Assembly: GCA_964579325.1 (NCBI GenBank)
Contig: CAZOHN010000089.1
Coordinates: forward strand, 1 to 13,943
Reading direction: 5' to 3'
Length of the DNA stretch: 13,943 nt
Origin: CAZOHN01 sp964579325
GTDB taxonomy: Bacteria; Pseudomonadota; Alphaproteobacteria; Rhodobacterales; Rhodobacteraceae
Shown: piece after piece, positions 7,635 to 13,287 of the stretch
Position numbering within the stretch: position 1 is the first letter of the stretch
Layout of the letters: each line of letters starts with the position of its first letter
The notes under the pieces: model-generated
Seen by the model: only the letters and a program-made list of their open reading frames with translations
What the model was told of the DNA's origin: nothing
The model's database searches: none
Made by a program: the position numbers and the translations under genes

Positions 7635-8258
7635 ATGCCAACCGTCGCCGCGCAGGTGAAGAAGGGCCGCAAGTACGACCAGGTGATCGAGGGCGCCCGC
7701 GAGGTGTTCATGGCCGACGGCTTCGAGGGGGCGAGCGTCGATACGATCGCCCGCGCTGCCGGAGTGTCGAAGGCCACGCTCTACAGCTACTTCCCCGACA
7801 AGCGCCTTCTCTTCATGGAAGTCGCACGCTGCGAATGCCACCGGCAGGCGGAAGGCGCGGCCGAGCTGATCGCCTCGGGCGCCCCCCCCGGCGAGGTCCT
7901 GACCGAGGCGGGCACCCGGCTTGTGGGATTCTTCCTGTCGGACTTCGGGATGCGGGTGTTCCGCATCTGCGTGGCCGAATGCGACCGCTTCCCCGAGATC
8001 GGCCGCGAGTTCTACGACAGCGGCCCGGGGCTGGTGCACCGCCTGCTGGCCGACTACCTCTGCGCGGCGGTGGCGCGCGGCGAGCTTGCCATCGACGACG
8101 TCGACCTTGCCGCCGACCAGTTCGCCGAATTGTGCAAGGCCGACCTCTTTCCCCGGCTCATGCTGGGCCTCAGGACGGAAGTGTCCGACGAGGAGCGCCG
8201 AAGGGTGATCGACGGCGCGGTGGGCACGTTCCTGGCGCGGTATGGCGTGGCGGGTTAG
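7635..8258 (+). CDS. TetR/AcrR family regulator, AefR-like
   Basis: A 207-residue one-component repressor. The N-terminal helix-turn-helix at about residues 34-56 reads ASVDTIARAAGVSKATLYSYFPDK, the standard TetR_N pattern. The C-terminal ligand domain (FFLSDFGMRVFRICVAECDRFPEIGREFYDSGP, then LAADQFAELCKADLFPRLMLG) resembles the TetR_C_7/AefR-like group, which often controls efflux pumps, but no pump gene is in the window. The ATG at 7635 has GGGAGG at 7623-7628; an ATG at 7614 lacks a good site. The strong operator array at 7281-7332 suggests self-regulation and possible control of the divergent mbfA unit. Its TAG overlaps the TAA of the convergent NYN gene by four bases. Confidence 0.9.
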   Translation: MPTVAAQVKKGRKYDQVIEGAREVFMADGFEGASVDTIARAAGVSKATLYSYFPDKRLLFMEVARCECHRQAEGAAELIASGAPPGEVLTEAGTRLVGFFLSDFGMRVFRICVAECDRFPEIGREFYDSGPGLVHRLLADYLCAAVARGELAIDDVDLAADQFAELCKADLFPRLMLGLRTEVSDEERRRVIDGAVGTFLARYGVAG

Positions 8259-8974
8259 GGCGAGACGAGGCGGACCATCGTGTCTGGCCCCTTCGGATCG
8301 CATTTGTAGAGGTGCGATCTCGCCAGAAGATAGCTTCGCCAGTTCCGCTCAGGTTGTTCGCTTATCTTTATCCCGTACAGGTGGTGCAGGCGCGGCCCAA
8401 GGGAATTGACCCTCATCGCGCCCTGCTGGCCTTCGCTCAGAATGAGCGCGACGATCTTCCTGTCGAGTTCGGAGTCCTTGGGTGGTGGGACGCCCTGCAG
8501 AGGATCGGTACGGACCTCATCAAACTTCGTGCACGCCTTGCGCAACTTGTCCGGCGCCTTCGCTTCCCCGATCCCGTAGACCCGGACTCCACGCTCGACC
8601 ATGTGCAGCGCGAGGTGACAATAATCTCCATCGGACGCAGCGATGACCAGAACGTCAGCCCTCTGGTTGTGGACCACGTCCATCGCCTCGATCACAAGAC
8701 GTATATCGGCTGCGTTCTTCCCCGATCCCGCGTGAATTGCCCGAAAGCCGGGAGCCGATGACCAAGCCGGCAAGCGCGACATGTCACCTACCACGCACTT
8801 CACCACCAACTGTCCATGCTTCCCGGCGCGCAGAATCGCCGTTCCGGCATGCTCCGGGGGGAAGTTCTCGCCATCCACCAACAGCGCAACTCGCGCCTTC
8901 TGGGTGTGGTCCACGGGGATAGCTGGGGCTTGCTGCAACAACTTCGCGACTCGGCACTGGATCGTATCCCGCAA
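8255..8974 (-). CDS. NYN-domain putative RNase with LOTUS-like tail (1)
   Basis: A 239-residue LabA/DUF88-type protein. The PIN-like NYN domain (about 27-155) keeps the acidic set: Asp34 (LLVDGEN), Asp90 (GKNAADI), Asp115 and Asp117 (AASDGDY). It ends with VRVYGIGEAKAPDKLRKAC. Residues about 168-236 form a winged-helix segment resembling OST-HTH/LOTUS (IVALILSEGQQGAMRVNSLGPRL...NWRSYLLARS), a fold linked to RNA binding. An RNA-cleaving or RNA-binding role is inferred from the fold. The start is TTG at 8974, supported by a GGAAGGA ribosome site five bases upstream. Local G+C is lower than in neighbours (34 of 60 bases in 8281-8340 and in 8341-8400, against 46 of 60 in 9241-9300 of the sister gene), which hints at separate acquisition. 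It follows its paralogue by 59 bases. Confidence 0.87.
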   Translation of the reverse strand: MRDTIQCRVAKLLQQAPAIPVDHTQKARVALLVDGENFPPEHAGTAILRAGKHGQLVVKCVVGDMSRLPAWSSAPGFRAIHAGSGKNAADIRLVIEAMDVVHNQRADVLVIAASDGDYCHLALHMVERGVRVYGIGEAKAPDKLRKACTKFDEVRTDPLQGVPPPKDSELDRKIVALILSEGQQGAMRVNSLGPRLHHLYGIKISEQPERNWRSYLLARSHLYKCDPKGPDTMVRLVSP

Positions 8975-9033
8975 CGATCCTTCCCGACTGCGGCGAATGT
9001 TGGGCGGGAGGGCCTGGATGGGGGCGGGTGCCC

Positions 9034-9807
9034 TCAGGCCACGTCGCGGGCCAGAAGCTGCCCGCCTGGTCCGGGCTTCACCTCGAACCGGCTGATCTTC
9101 TTGATGAGGTCAGACAGCTTGGCACTGCCGTAGGTGCGGGTGTCGAAGTCGGGGTTGCCCTGCGTGATGTACTGACCGATCTGGCCCAGCGAATACCACT
9201 CGCCCTCCGGGTCGATGGCGCGCATCGCCGCGACGATGAGGGGGATCGCCTTGGCGGGCGGCTCCTTCGCGCCCGGTCTCTGCGCGGGTTCGGCCGAACG
9301 CTCGGCGGGCGCCGCAGCGGCGCCCTTCTCGCGGCGCGGCGGTTCGGGCGTTTCTTCCCCGTCGCCCAGGTTCTCGACGTAGATGAAGCGCTTGCAGGCC
9401 ATGCGGAACGCCTCGGGTGTCTTCTTCTCGCCGATCCCGTAGACATCGAGCCCCTGCTCGCGGATGCGGGCGGCGAGGCGCGTGAAGTCGCTGTCTGAAC
9501 TGACCAGCACGAAGCCGTCGAAGAGGCCCGAATGCAGGAAGTCCACCGCAGCGATTACAAGTCCGATGTCGGAGGCATTCTTGCCCTTGGTGTTCGAGAA
9601 CTGCTGGTCCGCGACCAGACCGAGCGCCGCCACCTTCCTCGCCCAGGCGTTCAGCCGCGTCGCCGACCAGTCGCCGTAGATCCGCCGGACGCTGGCTTCG
9701 CCGAGCGCCGCGATCTCCTCGAATATCGCCTCGGCGTAGCCGGCGGGCACGTTGTCGGCGTCGATCAGCACGCACAGGCGGGGCGCGCGGGGGCTCGGGT
9801 CGGCCAT
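9034..9807 (-). CDS. NYN-domain putative RNase with LOTUS-like tail (2)
   Basis: A 257-residue LabA-type protein. The NYN domain (about 10-146) has Asp16 (LIDADNV), Asp80 (GKNASDIGLVIAAVD), Asp105 and Asp107 (SSDSDFTRL), the acidic residues expected for a metal-dependent nuclease. A disordered Pro/Ala/Glu-rich linker (about 150-185) leads to an OST-HTH/LOTUS-like domain (about 187-252; WYSLGQIGQYI...TYGSAKLSDLIKKISRFEVK). The family is common in bacteria, but targets are mostly unknown. The ATG at 9807 has GGAGGA five bases upstream. It is probably the first gene of a two-gene unit with the smaller paralogue and diverges from the secreted protease gene across 194 bases. Confidence 0.9.
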   Translation of the reverse strand: MADPSPRAPRLCVLIDADNVPAGYAEAIFEEIAALGEASVRRIYGDWSATRLNAWARKVAALGLVADQQFSNTKGKNASDIGLVIAAVDFLHSGLFDGFVLVSSDSDFTRLAARIREQGLDVYGIGEKKTPEAFRMACKRFIYVENLGDGEETPEPPRREKGAAAAPAERSAEPAQRPGAKEPPAKAIPLIVAAMRAIDPEGEWYSLGQIGQYITQGNPDFDTRTYGSAKLSDLIKKISRFEVKPGPGGQLLARDVA

Positions 9808-9852
9808 GGGTCCTCCGGTTCTTCGGGTTCCCTTGTGCCCCAGTCCGACGGG

Positions 9853-9933
9853 GGCGGAAAGGGGTCGCCCTGCAATCGCGGCGGAAAAGCCTGCGCGACC
9901 GCCACGGTTAGGACTTCGGAAATACTTTCCGCC
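9853..9933. promoter_or_regulatory. Repeated GGCGGAAA motifs upstream of the protease
   Basis: GGCGGAAA occurs at 9853-9860 and 9880-9887. A perfect inverted repeat CGGAAA-TAC-TTTCCG lies at 9917-9931, continuing to TTTCCGCC at 9933. Four copies of one core in 81 bases of a divergent intergenic region suggest a regulator site for the protease gene, the NYN pair, or both. The protein that binds is unknown. Confidence 0.4.
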
Positions 9934-10001
9934 CAGAAGCGAGCGGTGCCCGCGTGCTTGCGCGCGTTCAGTTCCTGACCTGCCACCACGAAGGATCGCC
10001 G

Positions 10002-10952
10002 ATGCATTTCCGCTCTCTCCGCGCCCTCCCGCTTGCGCTCGCCGCGTTGCTGACACTCGCGCCGCCGTCCACGGCCGACACGCCCGCGCTGTCGTTCGGC
10101 AGTCTTGCAAAGGCCACGCCGCGGACCCTTTCGGTCCCGCCGGTCCGGTCGTGGATGCAGGGCGAGATCGGATCCGCCTGGCAGCAGGGATTCCGCGGCC
10201 AGGGCACGACGATCACCGTCGTCGACGACTTCCGCAGCACGTCGCGCTTCTCCGGCAACCTTGGGACCGGAACCAAGAAGCTCCGCCATGGGGAGTGGAC
10301 CCGGCTCGAAGCCAGCATGATCGCGCCGTCGGCCAGGATGGTGTCCCACAACTACACGCTGGGCCGGGCCGTGGCCCTCCGTTCGGGTCTGAACACGCTC
10401 AACCTCAGCTATGGCATGTACGCTCGTGCGGGCTACTCCGCTTCGCAGATCGGCTGGAGCGCGCAGGAAAGCTCGATCATCACCCACGCCCGAAACGGCG
10501 CCGCCGTGGTCGTGAAGGCCGCCGGCAACGATTCGGTCGCCGTGGGCGCCGCGAACGCCGCCGGCAACGTCGACTACCTCAACTCGGCTCTGGTCGGCAC
10601 CTCGGCGATCTTCGTGGGTGCGCTTTCGCGGCATGGCTCGCCCGAACAGAAGGCGGCGCTTGCCTCCTACTCGAACTTCGCGGGAAGCGATGCGCGCGTG
10701 CAGCAGCAGTTCGTGACCGTCGGCGTGACCAGCAATCTCACCGGGCTTGCCGGCACCTCCTTCGCGGCGCCGATCGTGAGCGGCTATTCGGCCGTCCTTG
10801 GCAGCAAGTTCACCACGGCCACGCCCACCCAGATCGGCAACCGACTGCTCGATACGGCGCGGACCGACACGATCATGGGCTACGACCCCGCGCTGCACGG
10901 CCGCGGCGAGGCGAGCATCGCACGGGCGCTGGCCCCGGCAGCGATCCGGTGA
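10002..10952 (+). CDS. Secreted subtilisin-family (S8) serine protease
   Basis: A 316-residue secreted protease. A Sec signal peptide (MHFRSLRALPLALAALLTLAPPSTA) is probably cut near residue 25. The subtilase triad is present in an unusual setting: Asp75 (ITVVDDF instead of the usual D-[ST]-G), His96 (RHGEWTRLEASMIAP) and Ser253 (GTSFAAPIVSG), with oxyanion Asn176 (VKAAGND). Asp and His are only 21 residues apart. There is no clear propeptide domain or C-terminal extension. The ATG at 10002 has GAAGGA upstream; the frame is open to 9954 but the extra residues would precede the signal peptide. Substrate unknown. Two I78-type inhibitor genes lie about 0.9 and 1.4 kb downstream on the same strand. 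Confidence 0.88.
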   Translation: MHFRSLRALPLALAALLTLAPPSTADTPALSFGSLAKATPRTLSVPPVRSWMQGEIGSAWQQGFRGQGTTITVVDDFRSTSRFSGNLGTGTKKLRHGEWTRLEASMIAPSARMVSHNYTLGRAVALRSGLNTLNLSYGMYARAGYSASQIGWSAQESSIITHARNGAAVVVKAAGNDSVAVGAANAAGNVDYLNSALVGTSAIFVGALSRHGSPEQKAALASYSNFAGSDARVQQQFVTVGVTSNLTGLAGTSFAAPIVSGYSAVLGSKFTTATPTQIGNRLLDTARTDTIMGYDPALHGRGEASIARALAPAAIR

Positions 10953-11002
10953 TCGCCCGCAACTGACCGTCGGACCTGACCGCGGACCCTGTCCTGCCGC
11001 GG
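10941..11002 (+). terminator. Hairpins at the end of the protease gene
   Basis: GCGATC-CGGT-GATCGC (10941-10956) forms a six-base stem across the TGA stop codon. A second possible stem pairs CCGCGG at 10980-10985 with CCGCGG at 10997-11002. Neither has a T-tract. They lie between convergent genes, so a transcript-end role is plausible but unproven. Confidence 0.35.
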
Positions 11003-11035
11003 CCAGGCCCTCCCAACGCGGTGTTTCCCGAGACG

Positions 11036-11626
11036 TCAGAAGCTCAACTGGTAGCCTATCGAGACGGTCGTCGCGTCCCACCCGTCGCGCTGCATCAGGT
11101 AGCCGAGCGTTTCCTCCGGAGGCAGGGGCGTGGCGGCGAGCCGACAGTTGACCTGCTGGACCCCGCCGATCTCACCGTAGTCCGCCGTGCAGGTCCGCTC
11201 GCGCAGGCCGCTGCCGAGCCGGGTTTCGGCGCGCAGGGTAATGACCCCGCGCCGACCGGCCGGGACCTGGTGGATCAGGCCAAGCGACAGCCCGGGGGCG
11301 ATGACGTATTTCTCGCCCGCCTCGCCGGTACTCATGCCCCAGAGAATCCCCGTGCGCGGGGAAACCTGCGTCATCAGGCCGATCTCGAGGCTCTGCCACC
11401 TGCTCGAGTACCACCCGCGCATCGACTGCGGCGTGCCGTCGGCCAGTTGGTAGCCCCGACGCGCCGCCGCGCGGACGTCGGCCGACCAGGGCGACCCGAG
11501 GTGGAGATCAACGAGGAACGTCGGTCCATCGGTCCCCTGGGCGGAGGCCACCGGCGCCATCAGCGCCGCCACCAGCAGGGCCGCTGCGGCCACCCCACCC
11601 CGCCCCTGCGTCCCCCGCCGTGACAT
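11036..11626 (-). CDS. Exported, outer-membrane-like protein of unknown function
   Basis: A 196-residue protein with a signal peptide (MSRRGTQGRGGVAAAALLVAALMAPVASA, cut before Gln30). The mature part is rich in alternating polar and hydrophobic stretches (SLEIGLMTQVSPRTGILWGMS, GVITLRAETRLGSGL, TTVSIGYQLSF) and ends in Phe, as outer-membrane beta-barrels do. Two cysteines (ERTC...QQVNC) could form a loop disulfide. I do not recognise the family. The ATG at 11626 is preferred over 11638 because GGAGG lies five bases before it. It is convergent with the protease gene and divergent from the I78 pair, so it sits inside that neighbourhood on the other strand. Confidence 0.7.
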   Translation of the reverse strand: MSRRGTQGRGGVAAAALLVAALMAPVASAQGTDGPTFLVDLHLGSPWSADVRAAARRGYQLADGTPQSMRGWYSSRWQSLEIGLMTQVSPRTGILWGMSTGEAGEKYVIAPGLSLGLIHQVPAGRRGVITLRAETRLGSGLRERTCTADYGEIGGVQQVNCRLAATPLPPEETLGYLMQRDGWDATTVSIGYQLSF

Positions 11627-11804
11627 CCAAGCCTCCATCCGACCCCGCCCCGGGATGGCAGCAAATGGTTAGCGAAGTCTGACCGTCCGCGGGTCGAGAC
11701 GCCCCGGGAGGCCTCGAGCGCAGCGCGGAGCGTGGTTCGGGCGTTCTGCTATTGGCTATCAGCCAGCTTTGGCGTTCCCTGTCCGCGACACCACGGAGGC
11801 GACG

Positions 11805-12229
11805 ATGCGGACTTTTCCTACACTGATCGCTGCAGTCCTGCTGGTAGGCTGCGTGGAGGCAGTCCCGGCGATGGATGGCCCGGAAGCCTGCGGCGCGCCG
11901 GACTTGCAGGGCCTTGTCGGTCAGCGCGAAAGCGCGCTGGCCGCGATGACGTTCCCTGCGGAACGGCTCCGGGTGATCCAGCCGGGCATGGCGGTCACGA
12001 TGGACTANNNNNNNNNNNNNNNNNNNNNNNNNNNNNNNNNNNNNNNNNNNNNNNNNNNNNNNNNNNNNNNNNNNNNNNNNNNNNNNNNNNNNNNNNNNNN
12101 NNNNNNNTCCCTGCGGAACGGCTCCGGGTGATCCAGCCGGGCATGGCGGTCACGATGGACTACAGCCCGGCGCGGTTGAACGTCGAGGTGGGAACGGACG
12201 GGCGCATCGCGCGGGTCTATTGCGGTTAG
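11805..12229 (+). CDS. I78-type peptidase inhibitor lipoprotein (1), split by gap
   Basis: Small lipoprotein with lipobox LVGC (Cys16), followed by the I78 inhibitor pattern: ACGAPDLQGLVGQ, then RVIQPGMAVTMDYSPARLNVEV and the C-terminal RIARVYCG. I78 proteins inhibit serine peptidases such as elastases and subtilisins. The ATG at 11805 has GGAGG five bases upstream. One hundred Ns (12008-12107) interrupt the gene, but the 55 bases before and after the gap are identical. Joining them once leaves 270 bases, an intact 89-residue protein. The cysteines near each end of the mature part (Cys29 and Cys88) may form a disulfide. Confidence 0.85.
11953..12007 (+). repeat. 55-base end overlap, left copy
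   Basis: Identical to 12108-12162 on the far side of the N run. The duplicated stretch encodes the core of the I78 domain (FPAERLRVIQPGMAVTMD). I read it as one stretch written twice by scaffolding, not a biological repeat. Confidence 0.9.
12008..12107. other. Assembly gap (100 N)
   Basis: Exactly 100 Ns, a standard placeholder for unknown length. The flanks share a 55-base identical end, as expected when two contigs from a k-mer graph with k near 55 are scaffolded without merging. The true gap is probably negative (an overlap). Confidence 0.95.
12108..12162 (+). repeat. 55-base end overlap, right copy
   Basis: Second copy of 11953-12007. After collapse the reading frame runs straight on into SPARLNVEVGTDGRIARVYCG and the TAG at 12227-12229. 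Confidence 0.9.
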
Positions 12230-12234
12230 GCGAC

Positions 12235-12262
12235 AGGGCGCCGGGAACGGTGGTGGCGCCCT
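12235..12262 (+). terminator. Hairpin between the two I78 genes
   Basis: AGGGCGCC (12235-12242) pairs perfectly with GGCGCCCT (12255-12262) around a 12-base loop. It begins six bases after the first I78 stop, and only TT follows. It may be a weak terminator or RNA-stabilising stem that sets different levels of the two inhibitors. Confidence 0.5.
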
Positions 12263-12319
12263 TGAAGGCAGGGAACGCAGAGGAGTATCAGGTCGGAAAT
12301 GTCGGAAGGAATCCCTCGC

Positions 12320-12661
12320 ATGAACTCCCGGGCGCTCGCTCCCCTCACTGCGCTTGTCCTGGCGCTCGCTGCCTGCGCGCCGCCCGCACCGCAGACGCCG
12401 GCCGCGGGCGCGCCGCAGCCCGGAGATCTGGTGGGCGGGGGATCCGTCGGCACGCTTGTCGAGCGCGAACCCGATCTTTGCCGGGCGGCCGACTACCAAC
12501 GCTACGTCGGCCAGCCGGGCTCGGTTGTCGCCGGGCTGGGCATTGCCCGCGTCTATCGCGTGGTGGAGTTCGGCGGGATCGTCACGCAGGAGTACGACCC
12601 GGCGCGGCTCAACTTCAACCTCGATCCCTCCGGGGTGATCGTCCGCGTCGCCTGCGGCTGA
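12320..12661 (+). CDS. I78-like peptidase inhibitor lipoprotein (2)
   Basis: A 113-residue lipoprotein with lipobox LAAC (Cys19), a Pro/Ala-rich tether (about 20-36), then a divergent I78-like domain: LCRAADYQRYVGQ, YRVVEFGGIVTQEYDPARLNFNLDPSG and a C-terminal VIVRVACG. It keeps the paired cysteines (54 and 112) and the D-P-A-R-L-N signature shared with the upstream gene, but has QEYDP where that gene has MDYSP, so target preference may differ. The ATG at 12320 has GGAAGGA nine bases upstream; an in-frame ATG at 12299 would place extra charged residues before the signal. It is probably an old tandem duplicate of the first I78 gene. Confidence 0.78.
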   Translation: MNSRALAPLTALVLALAACAPPAPQTPAAGAPQPGDLVGGGSVGTLVEREPDLCRAADYQRYVGQPGSVVAGLGIARVYRVVEFGGIVTQEYDPARLNFNLDPSGVIVRVACG

Positions 12662-12707
12662 GGGGCGCGCCCCCCGCCAAGGGGCAGGAGACGCGCGCGG
12701 ATCGCTC

Positions 12708-13127
12708 TCAGATCCGGTAGGCCTGATGACAAGCGCTGCAGGCGCCGCCGACACCGGCCATGCCGGCACGCACGGCGTCGAGCGAGGAAGCATCGAGCGC
12801 CTCGGCCGCGACCGTGAGGGCATCGGCCTTGGCGGTGAAGTCGTCGTACATCATCCAGATCTCGGGCTTCGACTTGGTCTCGCCGCCCATCCCCTCGGCC
12901 TCGAAGACGGTGGCGATCTGCGCGGCGGTCTCGATCAGCTTCGCCTTGGCGTCCGCTGCGGCGGCGGCATCGAAGGCGGTCTCGCCCTTTGCCATGTCAC
13001 CCAGGACCTTCACGGCGGCGCCCTGCGCCTTCATCAGGTCCTTGCGGGCGGTGACGGCGTCCTGGGCGAAGGCAACGGTGCCGGCCGCGATCGCGACGGC
13101 GGCAATCATGAATCGGAAGGTCTGCAT
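12708..13127 (-). CDS. Class II c-type cytochrome (c556/c' type)
   Basis: A 139-residue periplasmic heme protein. The signal peptide MQTFRFMIAAVAIAAGTVAFA is cut before Gln22. The mature protein has the four-helix cytochrome c' pattern, with the single heme site CSACHQAYRI (130-139) at the very C-terminus. At the N-terminus TARKDLMKAQGAAVKVLGDMAKGE places Met32 where cytochrome c556 has its sixth heme ligand and true cytochromes c' usually have a non-ligand residue, so a low-spin c556-like electron carrier is more likely than a gas-binding c'. That is inference by alignment from memory. The ATG at 13127 has GGGAG about ten bases upstream. It is convergent with the I78 pair and divergent from imuB. 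Confidence 0.9.
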   Translation of the reverse strand: MQTFRFMIAAVAIAAGTVAFAQDAVTARKDLMKAQGAAVKVLGDMAKGETAFDAAAAADAKAKLIETAAQIATVFEAEGMGGETKSKPEIWMMYDDFTAKADALTVAAEALDASSLDAVRAGMAGVGGACSACHQAYRI

Positions 13128-13253
13128 GGTCTGGCTCCCTGCTGCTGCATGCGCGGGCGAAGGTAGCGCGTTTCCCGCGACGGTATAGTGACCTGCGCAA
13201 GAATCTGCGCGACTCGCCGCGACTCGACTCGCGCGCTGGGGAACGCTAGAGAG

Positions 13254-13268
13254 AAACAGAACAGGAAC
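13254..13268 (+). promoter_or_regulatory. Near-match LexA box before imuB
   Basis: AAAC-N7-GAAC differs by one base from the alphaproteobacterial LexA site GAAC-N7-GAAC. It ends 19 bases before the imuB ATG. imuB is a usual SOS gene, which favours the reading. Other GAAC copies at 13241 and 13259 are not at the right spacing, so the match could be chance. Confidence 0.35.
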
Positions 13269-13287
13269 ATCCATCGTCGCACCCTTC

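Noticed and set aside
6222..8303. Long - strand frame extending mbfA to 693 residues
   Set aside because: The upstream part lies antisense to the tetR and small secreted protein genes and through the operator region, has no domain sense, and precedes a well-placed ATG with ribosome site at 7199.
9765..11081. 438-residue - strand frame over the protease gene
   Set aside because: Arg/Gly/Ala-rich antisense shadow typical of G+C-rich DNA. The + strand encodes a clear subtilase with signal peptide and triad.
11753..11765. TGGCT-ATC-AGCCA inverted repeat before the first I78 gene
   Set aside because: Five-base arms, no matching promoter elements and no second copy. Expected by chance at this length.
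12662..12685. GGGGCGCGCCCC palindrome as a terminator between the second I78 gene and the cytochrome
   Set aside because: Fully self-complementary with no loop and no T-tract. The alternative CCCC/GGGG stem is only four bases, so this is probably just G+C-rich spacer.
13241..13268. GAAC/GAAA direct repeats every 12 bases as a tandem LexA array
   Set aside because: The alphaproteobacterial LexA spacing is 11 bases between half-sites. Only the AAAC-N7-GAAC pair fits and was reported separately.
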